Below, in pieces: positions 26,154 through 34,784 of a stretch of 64,000 nucleotides of DNA; within the stretch, counting starts at the first letter, position 1; each line of letters starts with the position of its first letter. The stretch is taken from NCBI GenBank assembly GCA_965243215.1, contig CBDEUJ010000004.1, positions 682,001 through 746,000 of the forward strand. Reading direction: 5' to 3'. The stretch comes from JAJEFO01 sp009843725 (lineage in GTDB: Bacteria; Pseudomonadota; Alphaproteobacteria; Rhodobacterales; Rhodobacteraceae). The notes below the pieces were generated by a model. That model had not been told where the DNA came from. It worked only from the letters and a program-made list of their open reading frames with translations, and did not search any database. Made by a program: the position numbers and the translations under genes.

Positions 26154-27196
26154 CCAGGAGCCCGATGCAGTGGCTCTTCGAGCCGCCTTCCATCCGGGAC
26201 ATGGCACCGGGTACGAAAGTGATCGTCTACGCGATCCTGACGTTCTGGACGGCGTTCGTGCTGTTCCCGATCTACTGGGTGCTCATCACCTCGTTCAAGA
26301 GCGCGATCGACGTCAATTCGGGACCCGTCTACTTGCCGTTCGTCGACTTCCAGCCGAGCCTGCATGCCTGGACGGAACTGTTCGTCTTCGACTTCTGGGA
26401 CACGCTAAGCGCCTACGTGAACTCGCTCATCATTGCGCTTTCCGCCACGGCAGCAAGCGTCGTCATCGGATCGATGGCGTCCTACGCACTGGCCCGTTTC
26501 GAATACCAGCCAAGATTCGGTGTCGTCTTCATGTTCGTCCTCGTGATGATCGGCGCGTTCGTCGCGGTCGGTCGCTACGGCGTCGACTGGCGGCTTTCCT
26601 GTGCAGCAGGCATCGCGGTCTTCTATTTTCTTGCCCGGGCACTTGGGCGCCATTTCAAGGCACGCCTTGGCAACGGCGACATCCTGTTCTGGATGATTTC
26701 GCAAAGAATCCTGGCTCCGATCGTGGTCGTCGTGCCGATCTACATGATGTTCCAGCAGGTCTCGCTTCTCGACACGCACATCGCGATCATCCTGACCTAC
26801 ACCGTCATCAACCTGCCCATCGTCATCTGGCTGATGTACGATTTCTTCACGTCGATCCCCATCGATCTGGAGGAATGTGCGCAGCTCGACGGCGCTACCC
26901 GGTTCGGCGTGTTCTGGGACATCGTGCTGCCGCTGTCGCGATCCGGCCTTGCCGCAACCACGCTCCTCGTCATGATACTGAGCTGGAACGAGTATCTTCT
27001 CGCACTCTTCCTTTCGACGTCCCGCGCGCAGACCATGCCCATCCTCGTTGCCGCAATGAACGCGGGCGAGCGCGGCATTCTCTGGTGGTCGATGTCGGTC
27101 GTCATAATCGTCATGATCATCCCGGTCGTGATCCTCGCGATCATACTGCAACGCTACATCTCCAAGGGCCTCCTGCTGGGGGCAGTCAAAGGATAG
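26150..27196 (+). CDS. sugar ABC transporter permease, enlarged MalG/UgpE type
   Basis: 348 residues from a GTG that overlaps the preceding stop; an ATG five codons later is possible. The EAA loop is LEECAQLDGATRFGVF near residue 243. Residues about 125-175 form an insertion (GVDWRLSCAAGIAVFYFLARAL) not found in typical 275-residue MalG proteins. It adds a hydrophobic segment and a basic loop. It forms the membrane channel with the preceding permease, energised by the ATPase that follows 4 bp later. The same kind of insertion in both permeases points to a distinct subfamily. Confidence 0.88.
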   Translation: MTRSPMQWLFEPPSIRDMAPGTKVIVYAILTFWTAFVLFPIYWVLITSFKSAIDVNSGPVYLPFVDFQPSLHAWTELFVFDFWDTLSAYVNSLIIALSATAASVVIGSMASYALARFEYQPRFGVVFMFVLVMIGAFVAVGRYGVDWRLSCAAGIAVFYFLARALGRHFKARLGNGDILFWMISQRILAPIVVVVPIYMMFQQVSLLDTHIAIILTYTVINLPIVIWLMYDFFTSIPIDLEECAQLDGATRFGVFWDIVLPLSRSGLAATTLLVMILSWNEYLLALFLSTSRAQTMPILVAAMNAGERGILWWSMSVVIIVMIIPVVILAIILQRYISKGLLLGAVKG

Positions 27197-27200
27197 AATC

Positions 27201-28256
27201 ATGACTGTTGTCCTTGATGCCGTCTCGAAGTCCTTCGGAAGCGTAAAGGTCCTGCACGAGCTTTCGCTCGAGGTTCAGGATGGAGAGTTCCTGGTCCTGC
27301 TCGGCGCATCCGGCTCGGGGAAGTCAACAGCGCTCAGAATGATTGCGGGGCTGGAAACCGTGAGCGAGGGACGCATCTCGATTTCAGGACGGGACGTGAC
27401 GGATGCGCTGCCGAAGAACCGCGACGTCGCCATGGTGTTCCAGTCATACGCTCTCTACCCCCACAAGACCGTGGCCGAGAACATCGGCTACCCTCTCAAG
27501 ATCCGGCGCATGAACCGCGCAGAGATCGACAGCCAGGTGCGCGAGGTGGCGGCGCAGGTTCGCATCGACGAACTGCTCGAGCGCTTCCCCCGAGAGCTCT
27601 CCGGCGGACAGCGACAGCGCGTGGCGCTCGCGCGAGCGATGGTTCGACGGCCTTCGGTCTTCCTGATGGACGAACCGTTGTCGAATCTCGACGCGAAGCT
27701 TCGCGGCCACATGCGTGCGGAACTCAAGCACATGCAGCACGAACTCGGCATCACCACGATCTACGTGACCCACGACCAGGTCGAGGCGATGACGCTTGCG
27801 CATCGCGTCGCCCTCCTCGAAGGCGGACGTCTCCAGCAACTGGCCGCGCCGAAGACGATCTACGAGGATCCGGGAAACCTCTTTGTCGCCCAGTTCATCG
27901 GTTCGCCGCCGATGAACGTGGCCCACGGAAGACTGGATGCAGGAACATTCGTGATCGGCGAGGACCGCGTTGCAACCGGAGGAACGGAGACGGTGACAAA
28001 TGCCGTGATCGGCCTCCGGGCCGAGGACTGCCAGGTCGTGACCCCGGAAGACGGCGCAATCCGCGCCCAGCTCTTTGCAAACGAGCTGATCGGGGATCAC
28101 ACTCTCGTCACCGCCAAGGTCGGCGACGACATGGTTTCCATCAAGGCCCCGAAGGAGTTCGAGGCCGGGTTCGACGAGGCCATCGGAATCGCCTTCGAGA
28201 CAGAAAAGCTTTACCTGTTCGACAAGGATACAGGGGCACGCATCCGTCGCAATTGA
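27201..28256 (+). CDS. sugar ABC transporter ATP-binding protein, MalK/UgpC type
   Basis: 351 residues. Walker A GASGSGKSTALR near residue 36, signature LSGGQRQRVALARA, Walker B VFLMDEPLSNLDAKLR and switch His in VTHDQVEAM. The C-terminal 115 residues are the TOBE/OB regulatory domain (VIGLRAEDCQVV). It is the ATPase for the two enlarged permeases upstream. The GMC oxidoreductase gene follows within about 50 bp, so they share a transcript. Confidence 0.92.
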   Translation: MTVVLDAVSKSFGSVKVLHELSLEVQDGEFLVLLGASGSGKSTALRMIAGLETVSEGRISISGRDVTDALPKNRDVAMVFQSYALYPHKTVAENIGYPLKIRRMNRAEIDSQVREVAAQVRIDELLERFPRELSGGQRQRVALARAMVRRPSVFLMDEPLSNLDAKLRGHMRAELKHMQHELGITTIYVTHDQVEAMTLAHRVALLEGGRLQQLAAPKTIYEDPGNLFVAQFIGSPPMNVAHGRLDAGTFVIGEDRVATGGTETVTNAVIGLRAEDCQVVTPEDGAIRAQLFANELIGDHTLVTAKVGDDMVSIKAPKEFEAGFDEAIGIAFETEKLYLFDKDTGARIRRN

Positions 28257-28309
28257 ACGCCATCGAGACAGGGTGCAGTGTCGTTGAACGGTTGCCCGGA
28301 GTGATGCCG

Positions 28310-29911
28310 ATGTTGACTGCAGCGGGATATGATTTCGTGATTGTCGGAGGAGGATCCGCAGGATGCGTGCTTGCGGCCCGGCTCTCCGAGCTTGAAGACT
28401 GTCGTGTCTGCCTGATCGAGGCTGGCGGCCGGGACTGGCACCCGTTCTACCATGTCCCGGCCGGCTTCGCGAAAATGACCAAGGGCATTGGAAGCTGGGG
28501 GTGGTCGACGGTGCCCCAGAAACACCTGAACGGCAGGTCACTCGTCTACACCCAGGCGAAGGTGATCGGCGGCGGCTCCACGATCAATGCCCAGGTTTAT
28601 ACACGGGGAAACGCGCTCGACTACGACGAATGGCGCCAGCTTGGCTGCGAAGGATGGGGCTACGAGGATGTCCTGCCGTACTTTCGCAAGGCCGAGCGCA
28701 ACGACACGCATGACGACCGGTATCACGGCAGAGAGGGCCCTTTGGGAGTGTCGCGCCCGGCCGCCGCGCTGCCCATTTGTGATGCGTTCCTGGAGGCCGC
28801 CGAGTCCCTTGGCATTCCCCGCAATCCCGATCTTGCCGGCGAAAGCCAGGACGGCGTGGGCTACTACCAGCTGACCCAGTCAAATGCCCGCCGTTCATCC
28901 GCGGCAGTCGCCTACCTGCGTCCGGCCCTGAAGCGCCCAAACCTCGACCTGCACCTGAACGCTCAGGTACTGCGGCTTGAAACCGAAAGGGGCCGCGCGA
29001 CAGGAATCGTCATTGCAGACGGCTCGGAAGAAAGGGGCATTCGCGCGGACAGGGAGATCATCGTGTCCTCCGGCGCCATAGGATCGCCGAAGCTCTTGAT
29101 GCTGTCGGGCATTGGTCCGGCGAATCACCTGCGTTCGCACGGCATGACGGTGGCATGCGACCATCCCGGCGTGGGGTCGAATCTGCAGGATCATCTGGAC
29201 TTCTGCACGATGGCCGAGTGCACCGGTGAGCACACCTACGACAAGTACGCGCGCCCGTTCTGGTCGGCCGTTGCCGGCGTGCGCTACCTGCTTACGCGCA
29301 GGGGACCGGTCGCTTCAAGCCTCTTCGAGACCGGCGGCTTCTGGTACGTCGAGGAAGGGGCGAGATCGCCCGACATCCAGTTCCATCTCGGACTCGGTTC
29401 CGGAATCGAGGCCGGCATCGCGCGAATGGAGAAGGACGGCCTCACCCTCAATTCGGCTTACATGCGGCCACGCTCGCGCGGCACCGTCCGGCTCGCCTCG
29501 GCAGACCCGACCGACGCGCCGCTCATCGACCCGAACTACTGGTCCGACACGCATGACCGCGACATGGCGGTCCGGGGCCTGAAGCTTGCGCAGAAGATCC
29601 TCGCGGCCGCGCCCCTCGCGCCCTATGTCAGCCGCGAAGTCCTGCCAGGACCGGATGTCAGGACAGACGAGGACTACTTCGCCTACGCCGCCGCCATGGC
29701 AAAGACCGACCACCATCCGTCAGGCACTTGCAGAATGGGATCGGATCCGGATGCGGTCGTCACTCCGCGCCTGAGATTCAACGGCATCGACGGCCTGCGT
29801 GTCGTCGACGCCTCTATCATGCCGCGGCTGATATCCTCGAACACCAATGCGGCAACGATCATGATCGCGGAAAAGGCCGCCGACATGATCAAGGCCGATC
29901 ACGCGGGCTGA
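28310..29911 (+). CDS. GMC family oxidoreductase (choline/alcohol dehydrogenase-like)
   Basis: 533 residues. The FAD-binding motif YDFVIVGGGSAGCVLAARL opens the protein. GMC signature regions include KVIGGGSTINAQVYTRGN and SSGAIGSPKLLMLSGIGPA. The C-terminal catalytic His is in HHPSGTCRMG, with NTNAATIMIAEKA closing the fold. I chose the ATG at 28310 (CCGGAG eight bases upstream); 28304 is possible. It oxidises a primary alcohol or sugar to an aldehyde or ketone, presumably the substrate of the importer encoded upstream. A homologue of identical length lies at 50959-52560 in another transporter locus. Confidence 0.9.
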   Translation: MLTAAGYDFVIVGGGSAGCVLAARLSELEDCRVCLIEAGGRDWHPFYHVPAGFAKMTKGIGSWGWSTVPQKHLNGRSLVYTQAKVIGGGSTINAQVYTRGNALDYDEWRQLGCEGWGYEDVLPYFRKAERNDTHDDRYHGREGPLGVSRPAAALPICDAFLEAAESLGIPRNPDLAGESQDGVGYYQLTQSNARRSSAAVAYLRPALKRPNLDLHLNAQVLRLETERGRATGIVIADGSEERGIRADREIIVSSGAIGSPKLLMLSGIGPANHLRSHGMTVACDHPGVGSNLQDHLDFCTMAECTGEHTYDKYARPFWSAVAGVRYLLTRRGPVASSLFETGGFWYVEEGARSPDIQFHLGLGSGIEAGIARMEKDGLTLNSAYMRPRSRGTVRLASADPTDAPLIDPNYWSDTHDRDMAVRGLKLAQKILAAAPLAPYVSREVLPGPDVRTDEDYFAYAAAMAKTDHHPSGTCRMGSDPDAVVTPRLRFNGIDGLRVVDASIMPRLISSNTNAATIMIAEKAADMIKADHAG

Positions 29912-30117
29912 AGCGCGACGAATGCACTGCCCGCGCCGTTTCAAGGACAGCAGCCCGCGCCGAACACATGGGAAGGCCGGCGGAAGCGGAACGACCCGTC
30001 CAAATGGATGGATGCCAGGCACGCCCCGGCATCGAAACAGCGCCGAACGGCCGACCCCTGATGCCGGCAATCCCGTCTGAGCGGGACGGCGTGTGCAACC
30101 AATTCTGAATGTGGCCG

Positions 30118-30158
30118 TTGACACTCCTTCGGCATGTCGCTTGAATTCATGGTTCAAG
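30118..30158 (+). promoter_or_regulatory. candidate promoter and dyad ahead of the HEPN gene
   Basis: TTGACA at 30118-30123 is a perfect -35 hexamer. After 17 bases comes TTGAAT (30141-30146) as a possible -10 with four of six matches. Overlapping it, CTTGAA (30140-30145) and TTCAAG (30153-30158) form a dyad that could be an operator. The rest of 29912-30117 shows nothing I can assign. Confidence 0.45.
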
Positions 30159-30219
30159 CAAATTGGATCGTCGCGCATTGCAGATCGCTGGAGGCAGGAT
30201 CTTCGGAGCAGGAAAGTTG

Positions 30220-30881
30220 ATGCAGGAGTCCCTCAAGCACGCAGCCCTCAAGAAGAAGCAAAGGACTCTCCGGGATGACTTCCCGGAGACCATGGGGCTG
30301 CGCGTGCACAGAGCGCTGAGCTGGATTGCAAGAGCGGAAGAGGCGGAGGACGCCGATGGCCGGTTCATATTCCTCTGGATCGCGTTCAATGCCGCGTACG
30401 CTGACGAGAGCGAGTTTCAGACGGTCGCGCCTCCGGCTCGCGAGGCATTTGCCGACTTTTCAAGAAAGTGAATTCGCTTGATCCCGGACAGAGGATCTAC
30501 AACGCGATCTGGGAGAATTTCTCGGGGCCGATTCGCGTGCTCATGAAGAACAGGTTCGTGTTCTACGCATTCTGGCAGCACTACAACGGAATGACCGGCC
30601 ATGAAGATTGTAGCAAACGCTTCTACAATTCCAACCGCCAGTTCTTCAGCGCATTCAAGAAGCGAGACACCGTTCGTGTCCTGAGCAATGTCTTCGATCG
30701 CCTCTACGTGCTTCGCAACCAGCTCGTGCACGGCGGCTCCACCTGGAACAGTGACATCAACCGGAACCAGGTGCGCGACGGGGCAGCCATTCTGGAATTC
30801 CTGGTCCCCGTCTTCGTTGACGTCATGATGGACAATCCGCGGGAGGACTGGGGACGACCGTTCTATCCCGTCGTGCCGTAG
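30220..30881 (+). pseudogene. HEPN-domain protein broken by a one-base frameshift
   Basis: The first frame starts at the ATG 30220 (AGGAAAG upstream) and runs through RVHRALSWI and FLWIAFNAAYADE to FADFSRK, then stops at 30471. The rest continues one frame over: KKVNSLDPGQRIYN, FDRLYVLRNQLVHGG and VRDGAAILEFLVPV to 30881. One extra T in the TTTT at 30457-30460 would give FADFFKKVNSLD and a continuous protein of about 220 residues. RNQLVH is the R-x4-H motif of HEPN nuclease-like domains. It is either a real one-base deletion or a homopolymer read error. HEPN proteins of this kind occur in defence and toxin-antitoxin settings, but no partner is visible. Confidence 0.7.
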
Positions 30882-31264
30882 TCACGAGGTGCTCAAGCTT
30901 GCTGCACCCGGATTCCGACCGGGCGACACGGGCAGACCATGTCGCCGCGAAGGTTGCAGGGACAGCGGTCGCATCGGTAGAGATCGGTGCTGCCTCCCGC
31001 GTGGACGAGGCGCAGAGGGCGGACCGCAACAACCGGCCGACGACGGCAGTGAACAGGCGAATGCGACATGAACGAGGATGCCTGTCGGTGACGCAGGCAA
31101 TGCCACGCTGAGCTGGGAGCTTGACTGCACCGATCCGGTTCTGAAGGACGCACCGCGGATCAAAAAGGACGTCAAACCAGGAAGTTCAGGCCATCCCGGC
31201 TTTCTCATGGGCTATGGCCAGAGTCTGGACCAGCTGTCCGGCATCCGGATGCACAACCCGACCT
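30882..31264. other. intergenic, possible small Cys-rich frame
   Basis: No firm gene. A minus-strand frame ending near 30893 reads STDLYRCDRCPCNLRGDM and then CPCRP, a cysteine spacing that could bind zinc, but it has no good start or ribosome site and may be chance. No terminator with a T-run was found behind the ATPase gene. Confidence 0.25.
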
Positions 31265-32044
31265 CTACGCGGCGCCCTCGTATTCGGCGCCGGTCTTGGC
31301 ACCCGTGATGTACGCGACCACGTCCTGACCATCGGTGTCGTCGCGATCAAGATTTGCGACGATTCGGCCCCGGCGAAACACGATGATCCGATCCACAAGA
31401 TCCATGACCTGGCGCATGTTGTGACTGATCAGGATCAAGGGTTCGCCCGCTTCCTTGAGCTGCCGGACGATGTTCTCGACCTGGGCGGTTTCCTGAACAC
31501 CCAGGGCCGCTGTTGGCTCGTCCATGATCGTCAGCCGTGAATGGAACGTCGCGGTCCGGGCAATTGCAACGCACTGCCGCTGGCCACCCGACATGTTGCG
31601 GATCGTGTTCCGGATATTGGGGATCTTGACCGCCGTCCTTTCAAGCCCGGCCACGGTCGCGTCTCGCATTCCCTTGTAGTCCAGCACGCGGAACGGCCCG
31701 AGCCAGTTCCACTTCGTCATCTCGCGACCAAGGAACAGGTTGTCCGGAACGTCGAGGTCGTCTGCGAGCGCCAAGGTCTGGAACACGGTCTCGATGCCGG
31801 CTTCTCGAGCATCAAGAGGCCCTGCGAAGTTCACCTCGTCGCCATAGAGCCATATCCTGCCTCGCGTTCGCTGCTCAACGCCAGTGATCTGACGCACGAA
31901 AGTCGACTTGCCCGCGCCGTTGTCCCCCATGATGGCGACGTGCTCGCCTTGTTTCAGTTCAAAATCTGCCCCTTCCAGCGCATGGACACCGCCATAGTGC
32001 TTGGTCAGGTCCTCGGTCCTCAGGACGATGTCATCATCGCTCAT
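31265..32044 (-). CDS. ribose/fructose-type ABC transporter ATP-binding protein (single domain)
   Basis: 259 residues with one ABC domain, unlike the double-domain RbsA. Walker A GDNGAGKSTFVRQ near residue 38, signature MSGGQRQCVAIART, Walker B LTIMDEPTAALG, switch His in ILISHNMRQ. This single-domain form fits the FrcA type of alphaproteobacterial fructose/ribose importers. The ATG at 32044 has GGAGGG just upstream and is about 10 bp after the permease stop. It is the last gene of a three-gene operon: SBP, permease, ATPase. Confidence 0.9.
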   Translation of the reverse strand: MSDDDIVLRTEDLTKHYGGVHALEGADFELKQGEHVAIMGDNGAGKSTFVRQITGVEQRTRGRIWLYGDEVNFAGPLDAREAGIETVFQTLALADDLDVPDNLFLGREMTKWNWLGPFRVLDYKGMRDATVAGLERTAVKIPNIRNTIRNMSGGQRQCVAIARTATFHSRLTIMDEPTAALGVQETAQVENIVRQLKEAGEPLILISHNMRQVMDLVDRIIVFRRGRIVANLDRDDTDGQDVVAYITGAKTGAEYEGAA

Positions 32045-32054
32045 CTCGCCCTCC

Positions 32055-33209
32055 TCACGACTTCAATGCCGCGCGCCGCTGGCGCCACTGGTCGAGGACG
32101 ACGGCAGCAACGATTATTCCGCCCTTGACCATTTCCTGATAGAAGGCGTCCAGCTTGAGATACGTGAAGCCGGAAATGATCACGCCGAATATCATGGCCC
32201 CGAGCACCGTGCCGATGATCGAGCCGCGACCGCCGGCCAGCGACACGCCACCGATCACCGCCATCGCGATCGCGTCAAGTTCATAGACAAAGCCCATTCC
32301 GGCTTGCGCCGTCACGTTGCGCGACGTCAGGAGTATCGCGGCGAATCCAGCAAGCATCCCGGCGACCCCGTAGACCATGACCTTCTGCCACGCCACATTG
32401 ATGCCGGACATGCGCGCCGCATCCTCGTTGGACCCGATCGCATACGTGTGCTTGCCATATACGGTGTATTTCATGATGAAATGAAAGAGCACCGCGAGCA
32501 AAAGGAAGTAGATCGCCGGATTCTGGCCATCGAAGACCTGCGTCACGACCCAGCTCTCCGAAAACGCGCCGAAGGTCAGGCCGTCCACCAGGTTCCCGTT
32601 CGAGATCGCCGCATATTCGTCTGTCGGAAAGGAAATCGGATTGCCGCGCGACCACCACTTGGCAACACCACGCGCGCTCACCATCATGCCGAGCGTCGCA
32701 ATGAACGGCGGGATCCGGGTATAGGCGATCAGCAACCCGTTGATCGATCCGGCAACCAATCCGCATCCCAGCCCGACCGCAATCGGCACGAGAATCGGAA
32801 GGTCCATTGCCCAGGGTCCGAATATCGCTTTCGGGTTGGGGTTGCCGTTCACCAGTTCGGTCTGGGCGAAACTCATCGAGATCATTGCCGTCGCGCCAAC
32901 GATCGAGCCCGAGCTCAGGTCAATCCCCCCCGTGATGATGACCTGCGTGACCCCCAGCGCGATGATCCCGATGATGGAGACCTGGAGAATGATGATCTTG
33001 ATCCGCGCCATGTTCAGGATCGTGCCGTCACGTCCCGTATTGAAGTCGAAGAGCATGCTTTGGCCCTTCATGTAGGGAAGCAGCTGCCCCAAGGCTTCGA
33101 AGATCAGGACTATCAGGATGAGCGCGATGAAGACGTTGAATTCGTTCGGCCAGGCCCGCTTCGACTTGTCGAACGCAAGGCCGCCGGTGCCATGGGATGT
33201 GTCAGCCAT
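32055..33209 (-). CDS. ribose/fructose-type ABC transporter permease
   Basis: 384 residues from the ATG at 33209 with GGAGCGG upstream. About ten membrane segments in the RbsC/FrcC family, with GGIDLSSGSIVGATAM, TLGMMVSARGVAKW and MSGINVAWQKVMVYG. It is somewhat longer than RbsC (320 residues) because of a cytoplasmic N-terminal tail of about 25 residues and a loop near residues 175-215, as in FrcC. It works with the SBP encoded upstream and the ATPase downstream. Confidence 0.9.
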   Translation of the reverse strand: MADTSHGTGGLAFDKSKRAWPNEFNVFIALILIVLIFEALGQLLPYMKGQSMLFDFNTGRDGTILNMARIKIIILQVSIIGIIALGVTQVIITGGIDLSSGSIVGATAMISMSFAQTELVNGNPNPKAIFGPWAMDLPILVPIAVGLGCGLVAGSINGLLIAYTRIPPFIATLGMMVSARGVAKWWSRGNPISFPTDEYAAISNGNLVDGLTFGAFSESWVVTQVFDGQNPAIYFLLLAVLFHFIMKYTVYGKHTYAIGSNEDAARMSGINVAWQKVMVYGVAGMLAGFAAILLTSRNVTAQAGMGFVYELDAIAMAVIGGVSLAGGRGSIIGTVLGAMIFGVIISGFTYLKLDAFYQEMVKGGIIVAAVVLDQWRQRRAALKS

Positions 33210-33257
33210 TTTCCGCTCCCGTCGGTCGTCACGCCCCGGACACGCGAGTCCGGAACT

Positions 33258-33286
33258 TGCGGGGCGGCATTGGCTGCCGCCCCGCA
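33258..33286 (-). terminator. GC-rich hairpin between binding-protein and permease genes
   Basis: TGCGGGGCGGCA (33258-33269) pairs perfectly with TGCCGCCCCGCA (33275-33286) around a five-base loop. It begins 10 bp after the SBP stop on the minus strand and has no T-run, so it more likely stabilises the SBP message or reduces read-through than ends transcription. Confidence 0.7.
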
Positions 33287-33295
33287 TTCGGAAAC

Positions 33296-34234
33296 TCAGT
33301 TCCTGCCAAGGAACTCATCGATGTTGTCTGGCGTCACCAGCTTGAACGGAATGTAGACCTTCTGGTCAACATCCTCGCCGTTTACCAGCGCGATGGCGGT
33401 GTCCACCGAACCTGCACCCTGTCCGAAGGCATCCTGGAAAACGGTCACGTCCAGTTCGCCGGCCTGCATCGCGACCAGAGCGTCCTGGGTGGCGTCCACG
33501 CCGCCAACTTCCACGTCGGCCATGTCGATTCCTGCCGCCTTCATGGCCTGGATCGCGCCGATGGCCATTTCGTCGTTGTTGGCGATGACGAAGTCGAAGT
33601 CCTCGCCCGAGGAAAGCCAGTTCGTCATCAGGGACTGTGCCTCGTCGCGGCTCCAGTTTGCGGTCTGCTCGTCGATCAGCGTCATGAAGTTGCACATGTC
33701 CATGCCGATGACGTCATGCACGTCCTTGGACCGCTGGACGGCAGCCTGGTTTGAAAGCTGGCCGTTCATCAGGTATCCCGTGGCACCGCCCGCCTTTCCA
33801 GCGGCACGCAGGTTGCGACAGATCTGGAAAGCCTCGAGCGTGCCGGACTCGATCTCGTTCGACGCAACGAACGCCTGCGTCGGAGGAAGATCGTTCACGT
33901 TGTCGGGCTCGCGATTGACGTACACGAGCGGCACGTCGCCGGCAGCAGCCGACACCGCGGCACCGGCGGACGTGTCGACAATGTTGACGATGATCGCGTC
34001 AACGCCCGAGGCGACGAAGTTCTTCACCTGGTCGATCTGCTTGCCGATGTCGTCAGTTGCATCCTCGACCTGAATATTGACGCCGTCGAGCGATCCGGCG
34101 TGATCAACCATGCCGTTCCGCATCACGGTCAGGAAGTTGTCGTCAAATTTTGAGATCGTGGCACCGATCTCCTGCCCGATGGCGCTTGTTGCCATCAGCG
34201 TGGCGACACCCGCCGCAACTATTGATTTCTTCAT
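33296..34234 (-). CDS. ribose-type periplasmic sugar-binding protein
   Basis: 312 residues. The signal peptide is MKKSIVAAGVATLMATSAIGQ, followed by a type-I periplasmic-binding domain (ISKFDDNFLTVMRNGM, GVDAIIVNIVDTSAG, DFDFVIANNDEMAIGAIQAM). The ATG at 34234 has a strong GGGAGG site. It delivers a monosaccharide to the permease/ATPase pair downstream. A perfect LacI-type palindrome lies 241 bp upstream, and an IS has inserted just beyond that, so the original upstream regulator may have been separated from the operon. Confidence 0.93.
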   Translation of the reverse strand: MKKSIVAAGVATLMATSAIGQEIGATISKFDDNFLTVMRNGMVDHAGSLDGVNIQVEDATDDIGKQIDQVKNFVASGVDAIIVNIVDTSAGAAVSAAAGDVPLVYVNREPDNVNDLPPTQAFVASNEIESGTLEAFQICRNLRAAGKAGGATGYLMNGQLSNQAAVQRSKDVHDVIGMDMCNFMTLIDEQTANWSRDEAQSLMTNWLSSGEDFDFVIANNDEMAIGAIQAMKAAGIDMADVEVGGVDATQDALVAMQAGELDVTVFQDAFGQGAGSVDTAIALVNGEDVDQKVYIPFKLVTPDNIDEFLGRN

Positions 34235-34474
34235 GGGTTTCCTCCCTTCAGATGGGTGTCCGGCGCACCCGTTGCCTTGCCGGAACCGTGCCCCGCCTTC
34301 GTGCCACGCAGGACAGAAAGGCCGAGGCAAAAATCGAGTGAAACGTCAATGCTTCGGGATTTCTCAACTTCACGCGAAGTCTGGTGGCAGTGTTCACTCC
34401 ACAACGTACACAATCCCGCAAGCAACTCGCGTCCCCCCATTTCGCGATGGCAGTCTACCTTCCGATTCCGCTTT

Positions 34475-34488
34475 TGCAACCGGTTGCA
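34475..34488. promoter_or_regulatory. LacI-family operator-like palindrome
   Basis: TGCAACCGGTTGCA is a perfect 14-bp palindrome with the central CG typical of LacI/GalR operators. It lies in the 313-bp leader of the ribose-type operon (34235-34547), which holds no gene. No LacI-family gene is present in the window, so the regulator must be elsewhere. Confidence 0.7.
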
Positions 34489-34630
34489 TTGTCCCGTGCT
34501 GTGCAAATTCGTTCTCACCCCGCACCCGATGCAGGCACGCGCTTAAGCGGAACTTCCAGAGGGCCTCTCCACCCAACCCGTTGACATGAAGCGGGATTCT
34601 TTGGGTCCAGGGTCCCGGCAGGTGGATTCA

Positions 34631-34641
34631 TGTTCCCATAA
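34631..34641 (+). repeat. IS copy 2 internal repeat R1 (TGTTCCCATAA)
   Basis: First copy of the GTTCCCATAA unit, 83 bp inside the left end and upstream of the transposase. Confidence 0.8.
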
Positions 34642-34762
34642 CTTGTTGCGCCATCGAGCCGAATCGTCCGCCGGCCGCCCTTGCCGGGCCGAAGCGCGGC
34701 GCAGCTTTCCATGCAGAATTCGCTTGACATCGCGGGCAAGGCCGGCTTCAGTGCGCGCATCG

Positions 34763-34773
34763 TGTTCCCATAA
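34763..34773 (+). repeat. IS copy 2 internal repeat R2 (TGTTCCCATAA)
   Basis: Second copy, ending 11 bp before the transposase ATG, the same relative place as R2 in copy 1. Confidence 0.8.
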
Positions 34774-34784
34774 CAGACGCCGCC

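Noticed and set aside
26170..27204. 344-residue frame overlapping the MalG-type permease in another plus frame
   Set aside because: His/Arg-rich shadow; the permease frame has the EAA loop and membrane helices.
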